64,000 nucleotides of DNA, from contig CAWICN010000001.1 of assembly GCA_963834725.1 (NCBI GenBank), positions 4,278,001-4,342,000 on the forward strand. The letters are read 5' to 3'. Shown here piece by piece: positions 33,386-43,028 of the stretch (the first letter of the stretch is position 1; every line of letters begins with the position of its first letter). This DNA comes from PALSA-693 sp963834725. GTDB taxonomy: Bacteria > Actinomycetota > Acidimicrobiia > Acidimicrobiales > Palsa-688. The position numbers were made by a program, and so were the translations under genes. The notes under the pieces were generated by a model. The model saw only the letters and a list, made by a program, of their open reading frames with translations. It did no database searches and had not been told where the DNA came from.

Positions 33386-34638
33386 ACACGACCCCAATGA
33401 AAACGAGCCCAATGAAAACGAGCCCAATGAAAACGGGCCCAATGAAAACGGGCATCGACACCCAGGTCGGCATCATCGGGGCCGGGCCGGCCGGGCTTGT
33501 TCTCGGTCACCTGCTCGAACGGGCCGGGATCGAGTCGGTGGTCATTGAAGCCCGAAGCCGGGAGTATGTCGAGGCCCGCATCCGCGCCGGCGTCCTCGAG
33601 CACGGCACCGTGGCGCTGCTGGACCAGCTGGGCCTTTCGGACCGGCTGCACCACGAGGGTCTCGAACACCGGGGCGTGAATCTGCAATTCAGCGGTGACC
33701 GCCACCGCATCGATTTCGCGGGCCTTACGGGCAAGTCCATCACGGTGTACGGCCAGCAGGAGGTGATCAAGGATCTGATCGCCGCTCGCATCGCGGGTGG
33801 TGGAGCCCTGCTGTTCGATGCCGAGGCCGTCGAGTTGAGTGACATCAGCGGTGCAGACGGGCGGCCCGTGGTGGGTTTTCGCCACACCGGGTCGAGAGGG
33901 GAGTTGCGGTGCGACGTGGTGGCCGGGTGTGACGGCTTCCACGGGGTCACCCGCCACGCTGTTCCCGCCGGTCAAGTGCGCGAGTACGAACAGGAGTACC
34001 CGTTTGCCTGGCTTGGCGTTCTGGCGGCGGTGGCGCCGTCCACCGACGAGCTGATCTACGCGTTCCACGAACGCGGTTTCGCCCTGCACAGCCTGCGCTC
34101 TCCCACCTTGACCCGTCTTTACCTCCAGGTGGCACCCGACGAGCAGATCGCCGATTGGCCCGACGATCGCATCTGGCGGGAGCTCCAGGTCCGGTTGGCT
34201 GCACCCGGATGGACCCTCCACGAAGGTCCCATCGTCGATAAGGCCATCACCCCGATGCGCAGCTTCGTGATCGAACCCATGTCGTGGGGCCGGCTGTTTC
34301 TGGCCGGCGACGCGGCCCATATCGTTCCCCCTACCGGCGCCAAAGGGCTCAACCTGGCTGTCGCTGATGTGGTGGTCCTGGCCGACGCCCTGGCGGCCTG
34401 GTACCGCGACGGTGACCCGACCGGTCTCGATCGCTACAGCGGGCGATGCCTGCGGCGAGTGTGGCGGGTGCAGGAATTCTCAACCGGCCTGACCTCGCTC
34501 CTGCATGTCGATCCGGGCCAGGACTCCTTCGGCCGGCAGGTGCAGCGGGCTCGCCAGGCTTATCTGGTCCGCAGCCGGGCCATGAGCACCAGCCTGGCCG
34601 AGAACTATGTGGGGCTCCCCCTCGATTGGAGCCAGTAA
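33382..34638 (+). CDS. pobA: 4-hydroxybenzoate 3-monooxygenase
   Basis: The product has 418 aa. The FAD motif VGIIGAGPAGLVLGHLL begins near residue 29. The conserved GCDGFHGVTR segment and the second FAD motif LFLAGDAAHIVPPTGAKGL are all present, as in PHBH. The enzyme hydroxylates 4-hydroxybenzoate to protocatechuate with NAD(P)H and O2 and so feeds the genes just upstream. ATG 33382 overlaps the pcaB stop (ATGA). Four tandem 15-bp units add the odd N-terminus MNTTPMKTSP..., which offers five in-frame ATG codons. The enzyme domain needs none of these residues. Confidence 0.93.
   Translation: MNTTPMKTSPMKTSPMKTGPMKTGIDTQVGIIGAGPAGLVLGHLLERAGIESVVIEARSREYVEARIRAGVLEHGTVALLDQLGLSDRLHHEGLEHRGVNLQFSGDRHRIDFAGLTGKSITVYGQQEVIKDLIAARIAGGGALLFDAEAVELSDISGADGRPVVGFRHTGSRGELRCDVVAGCDGFHGVTRHAVPAGQVREYEQEYPFAWLGVLAAVAPSTDELIYAFHERGFALHSLRSPTLTRLYLQVAPDEQIADWPDDRIWRELQVRLAAPGWTLHEGPIVDKAITPMRSFVIEPMSWGRLFLAGDAAHIVPPTGAKGLNLAVADVVVLADALAAWYRDGDPTGLDRYSGRCLRRVWRVQEFSTGLTSLLHVDPGQDSFGRQVQRARQAYLVRSRAMSTSLAENYVGLPLDWSQ
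33393..33452 (+). repeat. 15-bp tandem repeat (ccaatgaaaacgagc), four units inside the pobA 5' end
   Basis: Four in-frame copies encode PMKTS or PMKTG. Each copy carries an ATG in the pobA frame. The base composition (about half A) is very different from the surrounding DNA. Confidence 0.92.
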
Positions 34639-34666
34639 TCCGGCCCCGGCTGGGTTCGTACATATC

Positions 34667-34703
34667 TTGACAGGAATATATCTGTAGCGGCATACTTGCT
34701 GAC
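34667..34703 (+). promoter_or_regulatory. Promoter with imperfect palindrome, leaderless start
   Basis: TTGACA (34667-34672) and CATACT (34691-34696) are 18 nt apart. The imperfect palindrome ACAGGAATATATCTGT (34670-34685; arms ACAG/CTGT) lies between them. GTG of the ArsR gene follows the -10 box by seven bases, the same geometry as at 20622-20659. A leaderless, self-regulated transcript is likely. Confidence 0.7.
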
Positions 34704-35018
34704 GTGCTCGTCTTCGATGTGCTCGCGGAGCCTCACCGCCGCCACATCCTCGACCTCCTGCGGGAGGGCGCCCGATCGGTCGGCGAGCTGGTGGACAGCA
34801 CCACGCTGAGCCAGCCAGCCGTGTCCAAGCACCTGCGCGTCCTGCGGGAGGCGGGCCTGGTCGAGGCCGAGGTAGCGGCTCAGCGCCGGCTTTACCGGGT
34901 GCGGGCCGAGCCACTGCGCGAGATCGATGACTGGCTGGCGCCTTTCCGGGGGTTGTGGGGTCCTCGCCTTGAAGACCTCGAACGACATCTGGACGCCATG
35001 ACCGACGAATCCGATTGA
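34704..35018 (+). CDS. ArsR-family transcriptional regulator
   Basis: The product has 104 aa and is a single winged-helix domain: FDVLAEPHRRHILDLLREGA, TTLSQPAVSKHLRVLREAGL and QRRLYRVRAEPLREIDDW. The recognition helix and wing are typical, and no metal-binding Cys motif is seen. It forms a two-gene unit with the SRPBCC protein 16 bp downstream, the split counterpart of the fusion at 20659-21405. A palindrome in its own promoter suggests autorepression. Confidence 0.9.
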   Translation: MLVFDVLAEPHRRHILDLLREGARSVGELVDSTTLSQPAVSKHLRVLREAGLVEAEVAAQRRLYRVRAEPLREIDDWLAPFRGLWGPRLEDLERHLDAMTDESD

Positions 35019-35034
35019 CAAGGAGGTCCCTGAT

Positions 35035-35544
35035 ATGACGGTGAGCAACACGGATGGTGAGCTGGAACCTGCGGGTGATCAGTGGCGTTTGCGCTTCAGG
35101 CGGGAGCTGCACCATCCCCCGGCGAAGGTGTGGAATGCGCTCACCCGGCCCGAGCACCTGGCGGCCTGGTTTCCCCAGCGCATTGTCGGACCGTGGGAGG
35201 TCGGCGCTCGGCTGCGGTTCGAGATGGAGGGGGGCTCGTTCGAGGGTGAGGTTCTCCGCGTGGAGCCCGGGCGGCTGCTCGAGTTCATGTGGGGTACCGA
35301 CAAGATCACCCTGGAGGTCGCCCCCCATGGCTCGGGCAGCATGTTGACGCTCCTGGACACCTTCGACGAGGTGGGCAAGGCTGCCCGCGACGGAGCCGGC
35401 TGGCACACCTGCCTCGATTTCCTGGAGCATGACCTGGCTGCCACGCCGGTGCCGTGGGATACGCGGCAGCGGTGGGAGGCCGTGCACCCCGGCTACGTGG
35501 CGAAGTTCGGCCCTGAGGCGGCGAGTGTGGGACCGCCCGGATAA
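35035..35544 (+). CDS. SRPBCC (AHSA1-like) domain protein
   Basis: The product has 169 aa. FRRELHHPPAKVWNALTRPE and WFPQRIVGPWEVG are the standard opening of activator-of-Hsp90-like START-fold proteins. LLEFMWGTDKITLEV and a C-terminal helix (WHTCLDFLEHDL) follow. The cavity could hold a small hydrophobic ligand. Its pairing with the ArsR gene suggests that the two work as ligand sensor and repressor, or that this protein is the regulated target. ATG 35035 follows AAGGAGGT. Confidence 0.85.
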   Translation: MTVSNTDGELEPAGDQWRLRFRRELHHPPAKVWNALTRPEHLAAWFPQRIVGPWEVGARLRFEMEGGSFEGEVLRVEPGRLLEFMWGTDKITLEVAPHGSGSMLTLLDTFDEVGKAARDGAGWHTCLDFLEHDLAATPVPWDTRQRWEAVHPGYVAKFGPEAASVGPPG

Positions 35545-35703
35545 GCGGCGAGCCTGGGCGGTCCGGGGTGCGAATCGGCCCCAGGGACGGGGGACGGGTG
35601 GGTCCTGTCGGCGAACTGACGCCTCCCTGCCCGCCACTGGCCCGTAAGCCACCCCGTCGTCACACCCACTCCGTAGCCTTGTGGCGTGGGAGAAGGGTGA
35701 CGG

Positions 35704-38700
35704 GTGCTGTACGTGCACCGCTCGGAGCGGGCGGACCGGCTGATCGAGATCCTGGGCGACGTGCTGGCCGAGCCTCTGCCCGATCCGATGACCGGGGAGA
35801 TCGTGGCCGTCCCGACCCGCGGCGTGGAGCGCTGGTTGGCCCAGCGCTTGTCCCATCGGCTCGGCGCCGGCCCCGATCGAGCCGACGGGGTCTGTGCCAA
35901 CATCGCCTTCCCGTTTCCGGGAACTTTGATCAACGCCGCGACCGCGGCTGCTATCGGGATGCCGGCCGGCGCCGATCCGTGGCTTCCCGAGCGGTCGGTC
36001 TGGCCCTTGGTCGAGCTGATCGACGTCCACCTCGACGAGCCCTTTCTTCAACCGCTGGCGGCGCATCTGCGGGCGGCGTCGCCTGCCGGGCTGGCTGCCG
36101 TCCCCGGCGTAGCAACTCGGGATGCCGACACTGCTCGCGGGCCGGCCGGCCCCAACGGTGCAGGACCCCTGGGTGCCGTGGCCGCTATCGGGCCCCTGGC
36201 CGTTCCGATCCGCCGCTTCGCCACCGTTCGGCATCTCGCTGACCTGTACGACCACTATGCCGTGCACCGACCCGAGATGATCGTGGCCTGGGCCGCGGGC
36301 GCACCGGAAGGCATCGCCGCGCCCGGCGTCTGGCAAGCCGAGCTTTGGCGCCGACTCCGTCGGCGTATCGGCGTTGACAGCCCGGCTGAGCGGATCCGGT
36401 CCGCCTCGATGCGGCTGGCTGAGAGCGCCTCCGTGGTCGACCTGCCGCCGCGCCTTTCGCTGTTCGGCCTGACCCGACTGCCCGCCAGCCACCTGTCGGT
36501 GCTGCGGGCCGTGGCCACCTGGCGGGATGTGCATCTCTTTCTTCTGCATCCGTCTGCGCCGTTGTGGTCCAAGGTGGCCTCCGTTCTGCCTCGTGCCCCC
36601 TCGGGGATGCGGCGAGCCGACGATCCGACGGCGGCGCTGCCCGCCAACCCGCTCTTGCGTTCCTGGGGTCGCGACGCCCGTGAGATGCAGCTCGTCCTTT
36701 CCGCCCACACCCCTGCGGCCGGCGAGTACCGCGCCGTAGTCGAGACCTCGCAATCGTTGCTCCGCCGCATCCAGATGGATATCCGGGCCGACCGGGCGCC
36801 GCCGGCTCCGCCCCGTGCAGGCGAGCTGGACCCTCGGCCGCCACTCGACCCCGCCGATCGCAGCCTCCGGGTCCACTCGTGTCATGGCCGGTCCCGCCAG
36901 GTCGAGGTCATGCGGGACGCCGTACTCCACCTCCTGGCCAGCGATACCAGCCTTGAGCCACGCGACGTGATCATCATGTGCCCCGACATCGAGTCCTTCG
37001 CACCCTTGGTGCATGCGGCCTTCGGCGCCGGAGACCGCATCGAGGCAGCCGACGATCCGGGCCCGGGCCGCCCGCTCGACCCGGCTGGCGCCTTCCCGGG
37101 CCCGGGGCGCTCGCTCGACCCGGCTGGCGCCGTCCCCGGTCCGGGGCGCTCGCTCGACCCGGCTGGCGCCGTCCCCGGTCCGGGGCGCTCGCTCGACCCG
37201 GCTGGCGCCGTCCCCGGTCCGGGGCGCTCGCTCGACCCGGCTGGCGCCGTCCCCGGTCCGGGGCGCTCGCTCGACCCGGCTGGCGCCGTCCAGGGCCAAG
37301 TGCTCCCTCTCGACCCGGCTGGTCACCCCTCTCAGCCGGCGCTGCCCGAACTGCGAGTCCGGTTGGCGGATCGGTCGATCCTGCAGACCAACCCGCTGCT
37401 CGCAGTGGCCGACTTCGTGCTCGAGCTGGCGGCCAGCCGGGTCACCGCCTCGCAGGTACTCGACCTGGTGTCGAGGGAGCCGGTGCGCCGTCGCTTCCAT
37501 TTCGACGAGGATGGACGAGCTCAGCTCGAACGGTGGGTCGCCGGCGCCGGTATCCGGTGGGGTCTCGACGGCGAGCACCGCGCCCAGTGGGGGCTGCCCG
37601 GCCTGCAGGTCAACAGCTGGACCGCCGGATTGGACCGGTTGCTGCTGGGAGTGGCCATGGCGGACGACGATCAGCGGCTCTTCGCAGGGACCCTTCCCCT
37701 CGATGACGTCGTCAGTGGCACCGTCGACCTGGCTGGCCATGTCGCCGAACTGGTCGATCGCCTGCGCTCTGCGATCAGTGCCCTGTCCCGGCCCCAGCCG
37801 ATCGAGGGCTGGCGGGACGCCATCATCGCAGCGACGGAGTCGCTCGGTGCCGTAGCGCCGGCTGACGCCTGGCAGCGAGACCAGCTGCATCGGGTTTTCG
37901 ATGACGTGGTCGACGAAGCCGGAACGGCGGCGGCCTCCACGGTGCTCGACCTGTCGGAAGCCCGCGCCCTGCTGGCGGAACGCCTGAAGGGTCGGCCCAC
38001 CCGGGCCAACTTCCGCACCGGCGACCTCACGATCTGCACCCTCGTCCCGATGCGATCGGTGCCGCACCGGGTGGTGGGCTTGCTCGGGCTCGACGACGGC
38101 GTCTTCCCCCGTCACACCCATCGGGACGGCGACGACGTGCTCTCGGAGGATCCACACGTCGGCGACAGGGACGCACGGAGCGAAGACCGCCAGCTGCTGC
38201 TCGATGCTGTGCTGGCCGCGACCGATCATCTGGTCATCACCTTCGGCGGCCGCGACGAGCGCACCAACCGGGAGCGTCCTCCTGCCGTCCCTATCGCCGA
38301 ACTACTCGACGTCGTGGATCGAACCGTACGGATCGACGGCGACCCGGCACCGGCGCGCCAGCGCGTGCTCGTGCAACACCCCTTGCAGTCATTCGATCCC
38401 CGCAACTTCGGCCCCGGGTCGGAGCGGCAGGGAACCCGGAGCTTCGATCCGGTCAGCCTCGACGGGGCTGTGGCCCTGTCGGCGCCCCGGCGAGCCCCCC
38501 GGCCGTTCCTCGCCGGGTGCCTTCCCCCCGTCGGCGGAGACGTGGTGCAGCTCGACTCGCTGGTCCGCTTCGTCGAACACCCGGTCAAGGCCTTCCTGCG
38601 CGAGCGGCTGGGGTGGTTCGCCGGCAACGCCTCGGACGAGGTCAACGACTCGTTGCCAATCGATCTCGACCCCCTCGAACGGTGGGAGGTGGGGGACCGC

Positions 38701-39528
38701 TTGCTGACTGCCCGCCTCGCCGGCGCCGATCTCCCGGCAGCCGTCGATGCCGAGCGGGCGAGAGGCATCCTCCCGCCGGGTCGCCTCGTCGATGCGGTTC
38801 TGGCCGATGTGACGCCGACCGTCGAGGGCCTGGTGGAAGCGGTGGCGGCGCTGCCGTGCGCCGGCGCCGAGCCCCGTTCACTCGATGTCAACGTACGGTT
38901 GGCGGACGGTCGGATCCTGATCGGCACGGTACCCGGAGTGCGCGACGGGATCATCGTCCGGTGCGTGTACTCCCGGTTGGGCGCCAAGCACCGGCTGGCG
39001 GCGTGGGTACGGTTCCTGGCGCTGACCGCGGCGTGGTCCGACGAGGCGATCGCCAGCGTGCTTCTCGGACGCGGCCGCAAGCCTCCAGGCCGTAGGCAGC
39101 TCATCCGGACATCGGTGCTCCATCCCTTGTCGGCCGGCGCGCCAGGATCCCGGGACGCCAGGCGGGTTGCCGCCCTCGCAGGGATCAGCGTCCTGGTGGA
39201 CCTCTACGACCGCGGTATGCGCGAACCCTTGCCTATCTACTGCGACACGTCCGCGGCGTGGGCCGAGGCTCGCCGGGCGGGCGACGATCCGGGCGACACG
39301 GCGATGAAGGAGTGGAAGTCCGCGTTCGAGTTTCCACGCGAGGACGGCGAGCCCGAACACGTGATGGTGCTCGGTGGCGAGGTGCCGTTCGAGGATCTCC
39401 TGATGGCCGCGCCCCGACCGGACGAATGCGGCCCCGGGTGGGACGAGTCCGAGAGCTCCCGTTTCGGGCGCCTGGCCGGTCGGCTCTGGAACCGCCTCCT
39501 CGACCACGAGCAGCTGCAGGATCGATGA
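35704..39528 (+). CDS. recC: Exodeoxyribonuclease V gamma subunit
   Basis: The product has 1274 aa. LYVHRSERADRLIEILGDVL and VAVPTRGVERWLAQRLSHRL are the RecC opening. LSLFGLTRLPASHLSVLRA, FRTGDLTICTLVPMRSVPH and the C-terminal PD-(D/E)XK-like region (LERWEVGDRLL) complete the family pattern. RecC recognises Chi and splits DNA strands in the RecBCD helicase-nuclease. About residues 452-540 contain six to seven copies of a 13-residue in-frame repeat (PGRSLDPAGAVPG), a low-complexity insertion not normal for RecC. GTG 35704 was used as start. The recB ATG overlaps the stop (ATGA). Confidence 0.92.
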   Translation: MLYVHRSERADRLIEILGDVLAEPLPDPMTGEIVAVPTRGVERWLAQRLSHRLGAGPDRADGVCANIAFPFPGTLINAATAAAIGMPAGADPWLPERSVWPLVELIDVHLDEPFLQPLAAHLRAASPAGLAAVPGVATRDADTARGPAGPNGAGPLGAVAAIGPLAVPIRRFATVRHLADLYDHYAVHRPEMIVAWAAGAPEGIAAPGVWQAELWRRLRRRIGVDSPAERIRSASMRLAESASVVDLPPRLSLFGLTRLPASHLSVLRAVATWRDVHLFLLHPSAPLWSKVASVLPRAPSGMRRADDPTAALPANPLLRSWGRDAREMQLVLSAHTPAAGEYRAVVETSQSLLRRIQMDIRADRAPPAPPRAGELDPRPPLDPADRSLRVHSCHGRSRQVEVMRDAVLHLLASDTSLEPRDVIIMCPDIESFAPLVHAAFGAGDRIEAADDPGPGRPLDPAGAFPGPGRSLDPAGAVPGPGRSLDPAGAVPGPGRSLDPAGAVPGPGRSLDPAGAVPGPGRSLDPAGAVQGQVLPLDPAGHPSQPALPELRVRLADRSILQTNPLLAVADFVLELAASRVTASQVLDLVSREPVRRRFHFDEDGRAQLERWVAGAGIRWGLDGEHRAQWGLPGLQVNSWTAGLDRLLLGVAMADDDQRLFAGTLPLDDVVSGTVDLAGHVAELVDRLRSAISALSRPQPIEGWRDAIIAATESLGAVAPADAWQRDQLHRVFDDVVDEAGTAAASTVLDLSEARALLAERLKGRPTRANFRTGDLTICTLVPMRSVPHRVVGLLGLDDGVFPRHTHRDGDDVLSEDPHVGDRDARSEDRQLLLDAVLAATDHLVITFGGRDERTNRERPPAVPIAELLDVVDRTVRIDGDPAPARQRVLVQHPLQSFDPRNFGPGSERQGTRSFDPVSLDGAVALSAPRRAPRPFLAGCLPPVGGDVVQLDSLVRFVEHPVKAFLRERLGWFAGNASDEVNDSLPIDLDPLERWEVGDRLLTARLAGADLPAAVDAERARGILPPGRLVDAVLADVTPTVEGLVEAVAALPCAGAEPRSLDVNVRLADGRILIGTVPGVRDGIIVRCVYSRLGAKHRLAAWVRFLALTAAWSDEAIASVLLGRGRKPPGRRQLIRTSVLHPLSAGAPGSRDARRVAALAGISVLVDLYDRGMREPLPIYCDTSAAWAEARRAGDDPGDTAMKEWKSAFEFPREDGEPEHVMVLGGEVPFEDLLMAAPRPDECGPGWDESESSRFGRLAGRLWNRLLDHEQLQDR
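37058..37326 (+). repeat. 39-bp in-frame tandem repeat inside recC
   Basis: Six to seven copies of a 39-bp unit (gctcgacccggctggcgccg plus 19 bases) encode PGRSLDPAGAVPG. The central copies are identical, which shows recent expansion. The period is a multiple of three and keeps the frame. Confidence 0.92.
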
Positions 39529-42500
39529 GGGAAGCACCACCGCTGTCCGGGCCCGGATCGGGACCTGAGGTCGGGCCGCGGCCGTTCGATCCGTGCGGGC
39601 CATTGCCGGGTCCGGGCGTCACGGTCCTCGAGGCCAGCGCTGGGACTGGCAAAACCTTCACGATCGCCGCCCTCACCACTCGCTTCGTCGCCGAGGGGAT
39701 GCCAATCGAGAACATCCTGGCGGTGACCTTCACGCGGATCGCCACCGCGGAGCTGCGGGATCGGGTCCGGGCCCGGCTGGTGTCCGCCGAATCCCGCCTG
39801 GGCCGCTACGTCGATGCCGGTGTGGCTCCGCCGACCGATGATCGGGTGGCCTGCCTCCTCGCCGGCGGAAGTTGGCAGGAGGTGAGCAAACGTCGCACCC
39901 GGCTCACTGATGCCCTGGCCATCTTCGATGCCGCGACGATCACGACGACTCACGGATTCTGCCACCTGGTCCTCGCCGGCCTGGGCGTGACGGGGCGGGT
40001 TGGGGTCGGGGCCACGCTCATCGAGGATGCCAGCGACACAGTCGACGAGGTGGTCGACGACCTTTTTCTGCGGAGAGTGCTCGGCTGGGGTGTGCCGCCG
40101 TTTGACCGGCGGGTCGCTCACGAGATCGCTCGCATCGCGGTAGCGAATCCGGTCACCCCTCTCGAACCCGACGCCGGCGACAGCACCCCGGGCCGCCAGC
40201 GCCGGCTCGCCGATAGTGTCCGCCGGGAGGTGGCTCGCCGGCTGCATGACCGCAATCTGCTCACCTACGACGATCTCCTGACCCGGCTTCAGGACACCCT
40301 GAACGATCCGGAGCGCGGCGAGGCCGCTTGCCGGCTGCTCCGCGACCGGTACCGGGTCGTCCTTGTCGACGAGTTTCAGGACACCGATCCCGTACAATGG
40401 GAGGTCGTCCGCCGGGCCTTCGGTGGCGGGCAGTCCACCCTGGTGCTGATCGGCGATCCGAAGCAGGCGATCTACGCGTTTCGCGGCGCCGATGTTTACG
40501 CCTACCTGGACGCAGCCCGCCGCGCCCAGCACCGGTTTACCCTGTCCGAGAACTGGCGCAGCGACGCCGGTCTGCTCGCGGCGTACGACGCCCTGCTCAA
40601 TCCACTTCATGTCGGGCATCCCGAGATCCCGTACCGTCCGGTGGCGGCGACGGCCGCCCATCAGCGGCCGGGTCTTGTCGGTGCGCCCGGTGGCGCTTCC
40701 CTCCGATTCCGGGTGCTTTACTCGAGCGACGGGCTGGTCCGGCGGACGACGAAAGGCGCCCAAAAGGACTCGGCCCTGGAATGGGTCGCCGGTGACCTGG
40801 CCGCCGACGTGGTGGCGCTCCTCGGATCGCCGGCCCGACTCGTGGAATGGCGCGGCGACGAGGAGGGCCTTTCGCGCCGTGTGTCGCCCGGTGACATCGC
40901 GGCCCTGGTGCGCACCAACCGCCAGGCGGGTCTCGTGCAAGCCGCCCTTCGGGCGGTTGGCGTCCCCGCCGTTGTCGGCGGCACTGAAAGCGTGTTTGGT
41001 TCGCCGACCGCGGTCGACTGGTTGCGGCTGCTGGAAGCCCTCGAGCAGCCCGCTTCCCGACCGCGCGCCGTGTCGGTCGCCCTGACACCGTTTGTCGGCA
41101 TGACAGCCGACGAGGTCGCCGGGGCCGGCGAGGCGACGTGGGAACTGCTGCACACTCGGCTCCATCGCTGGGCCGACATTCTGGGCCAGCGGGGAGTGGC
41201 CACCTTGACCCGGGCCATCATGGCGACCGAAGGGCTGCCGGCCCGGCTCCTGCTCCAACCGACCGGCGAACGTGATCTCACCGATCTGGGCCACATCGCC
41301 GAGTTGCTTCACACGGAGGCGTCCGCGGCTCAACTGGGCGCCCCGGCCCTGCGGGCCTGGCTGGCCCGGCGCATCGGAGAGGTCGGCGCCGAGACCGCCG
41401 ACGCCGAGGACCGCAGCCGTCGCCTCGATTCCGATGCCGACGCCGTCCAGGTGCTCACCATCCACCGGGCCAAGGGGCTGGAATTCCCGGTCGTCTACTG
41501 CCCGTACCTGTGGGACAGCGGTCCAGCCCTGCGCAAAGGCCGGCCTGTGGTGTTCCACGACCCGGCCGCCGACAACCACCGCACCCTGGACGTGGGAGTG
41601 ACCGACGCGAACCGCAGCTACCTGGATCACTTCTCGGCCGCCCACGACGAGCAGCGCGGCGAGGATCTCCGGCTCCTGTACGTGGCGCTTACCCGGGCCC
41701 GTCATCAGGTGGTGGTCTGGTGGGTCCGCGCCTACGAGTCCCAGCACTCCCCGCTCGGCCGTCTGCTGATGAGCCGCGACCGGGACGGCAATGTGGCGCC
41801 GAGCGCAACATACTCGCCGAACGAAGCTGCTGTTCGGTCCCGCGTGCAGGCCATGGTGGAGCGGGTCCCCGGCCAAATCACCGTGGAGCGCTGCACTGCC
41901 ACCCCGGTCGCCCGGTGGGAGGGGGCGACGCCGGCGCCGGGTGACCTCGCGGCCGCCCGCTTCGAGCGCGCCCTCGACCGGGCCTGGCGTCGCACCTCGT
42001 ATAGCGGGATCATCGCGGCCGACGAGAGCGATCCCGTCGGCAGCGAGCCCGAGCGGCCGGGTATTACCGACGAACCCGACGACGCCCGTGGTGACACCAG
42101 CGCGCCGGCCGGCCCGGCGGCCGACTCCGGCCCGGCGGCCGACTCCGGCCCGGCGGCCAGGTCCGGCGCCGACGAGGCCGCCCTGCGGGCTATCGCCTCA
42201 CCGCTTGCCGGCATCCCGCGGGGCGCCGAGATCGGCACCTTCGTCCACGCCGTCCTGGAGCGCGTGGATTTTGCCGCCGTCGACCTCATCGCAGCGGTGA
42301 CGTCAGCCGTCCTCGACGAGCAGAGCCGGCGGGGAACCGACGTCGGGTCAATCGAGGAACTGTCGGAGGGGCTCGCTGCTGCCCTGTCGACTCCTCTCGG
42401 TCCGCTCGTGGACGGGAGGGGCCTCCGGGCCTTCGGTCGGGCCGACCGTCTCGACGAGCTTCACTTCGAACTGCCGCTCGCCGGCGGTGACCGACCCTCA

Positions 42501-43028
42501 GGACGCGTTCTCACTGCCGACATCGCCAGGTTGTTCGCCGCCTCGGTACGTCCCGGCACTGCCCTCGATGGGTACGCCGCCCGGCTGGCCAGACCGGCGC
42601 TGGCCACCCACCTGCGTGGCTACCTGACTGGCAGCGTGGACCTGGTCATCCGGATCAGGAACGCTTCCGGCGCCACTCGCTACCTCGTCGTCGATTACAA
42701 GACCAACTGGCTGGCCCCGGGCGACGAGTCGCTCTCCGCCTGGCACTACCGGCCCGGCGCCCTGGCCACGGAGATGCAGCGGGATCACTACCCGCTGCAG
42801 GCTTGCCTCTACATGGTGGCGTTGCACCGGTACCTCCGCTGGCGGACGCCGGACTACGACCCCGAAACCCAGCTGGCAGGCGTCCTGTACCTCTTCCTCC
42901 GCGGCATGTGCGGGCCGGAGGCACCGCCGGCCAATGACCTTCTGTGCGGCGTGTTCTCCTGGCCGACGCCTCCCGCGATGGTCACTGCGCTGTCGGATCT
43001 TCTCGAACAAGGATCGGGTCCGACCTGA
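39525..43028 (+). CDS. recB: Exodeoxyribonuclease V beta subunit (helicase-nuclease)
   Basis: The product has 1167 aa. Walker A is ASAGTGKTFTIAAL, Walker B VLVDEFQDTDPVQWE, and motif III/IV LIGDPKQAIYAFRGAD. VLTIHRAKGLEFPVVYC is motif V and LLYVALTRARHQVVVW motif VI of SF1 UvrD/Rep-like helicases. The C-terminal nuclease has VVDYKTNWL with the catalytic Asp and Lys. It unwinds and degrades double-strand ends together with RecC and RecD. ATG 39525 overlaps the recC stop. A short PAADSG repeat (42105-42166) sits in the linker before the nuclease domain. Confidence 0.94.
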   Translation: MREAPPLSGPGSGPEVGPRPFDPCGPLPGPGVTVLEASAGTGKTFTIAALTTRFVAEGMPIENILAVTFTRIATAELRDRVRARLVSAESRLGRYVDAGVAPPTDDRVACLLAGGSWQEVSKRRTRLTDALAIFDAATITTTHGFCHLVLAGLGVTGRVGVGATLIEDASDTVDEVVDDLFLRRVLGWGVPPFDRRVAHEIARIAVANPVTPLEPDAGDSTPGRQRRLADSVRREVARRLHDRNLLTYDDLLTRLQDTLNDPERGEAACRLLRDRYRVVLVDEFQDTDPVQWEVVRRAFGGGQSTLVLIGDPKQAIYAFRGADVYAYLDAARRAQHRFTLSENWRSDAGLLAAYDALLNPLHVGHPEIPYRPVAATAAHQRPGLVGAPGGASLRFRVLYSSDGLVRRTTKGAQKDSALEWVAGDLAADVVALLGSPARLVEWRGDEEGLSRRVSPGDIAALVRTNRQAGLVQAALRAVGVPAVVGGTESVFGSPTAVDWLRLLEALEQPASRPRAVSVALTPFVGMTADEVAGAGEATWELLHTRLHRWADILGQRGVATLTRAIMATEGLPARLLLQPTGERDLTDLGHIAELLHTEASAAQLGAPALRAWLARRIGEVGAETADAEDRSRRLDSDADAVQVLTIHRAKGLEFPVVYCPYLWDSGPALRKGRPVVFHDPAADNHRTLDVGVTDANRSYLDHFSAAHDEQRGEDLRLLYVALTRARHQVVVWWVRAYESQHSPLGRLLMSRDRDGNVAPSATYSPNEAAVRSRVQAMVERVPGQITVERCTATPVARWEGATPAPGDLAAARFERALDRAWRRTSYSGIIAADESDPVGSEPERPGITDEPDDARGDTSAPAGPAADSGPAADSGPAARSGADEAALRAIASPLAGIPRGAEIGTFVHAVLERVDFAAVDLIAAVTSAVLDEQSRRGTDVGSIEELSEGLAAALSTPLGPLVDGRGLRAFGRADRLDELHFELPLAGGDRPSGRVLTADIARLFAASVRPGTALDGYAARLARPALATHLRGYLTGSVDLVIRIRNASGATRYLVVDYKTNWLAPGDESLSAWHYRPGALATEMQRDHYPLQACLYMVALHRYLRWRTPDYDPETQLAGVLYLFLRGMCGPEAPPANDLLCGVFSWPTPPAMVTALSDLLEQGSGPT
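42105..42166 (+). repeat. 18-bp in-frame repeat inside recB linker
   Basis: Three copies of ggcccggcggccgactcc encode GPAADS. They lie between the helicase and nuclease domains of RecB, where length changes are tolerated. Confidence 0.85.

Noticed and set aside
34480..38229. Minus-strand ORF of 1249 codons
   Set aside because: It lies antisense to pobA, the ArsR/SRPBCC pair and recC, all of which have clear domains; long antisense frames are common in GC-rich DNA.
39237..41876. Minus-strand ORF of 879 codons
   Set aside because: Antisense to recB with His/Arg/Gly-rich low-complexity translation and no recognisable domain.
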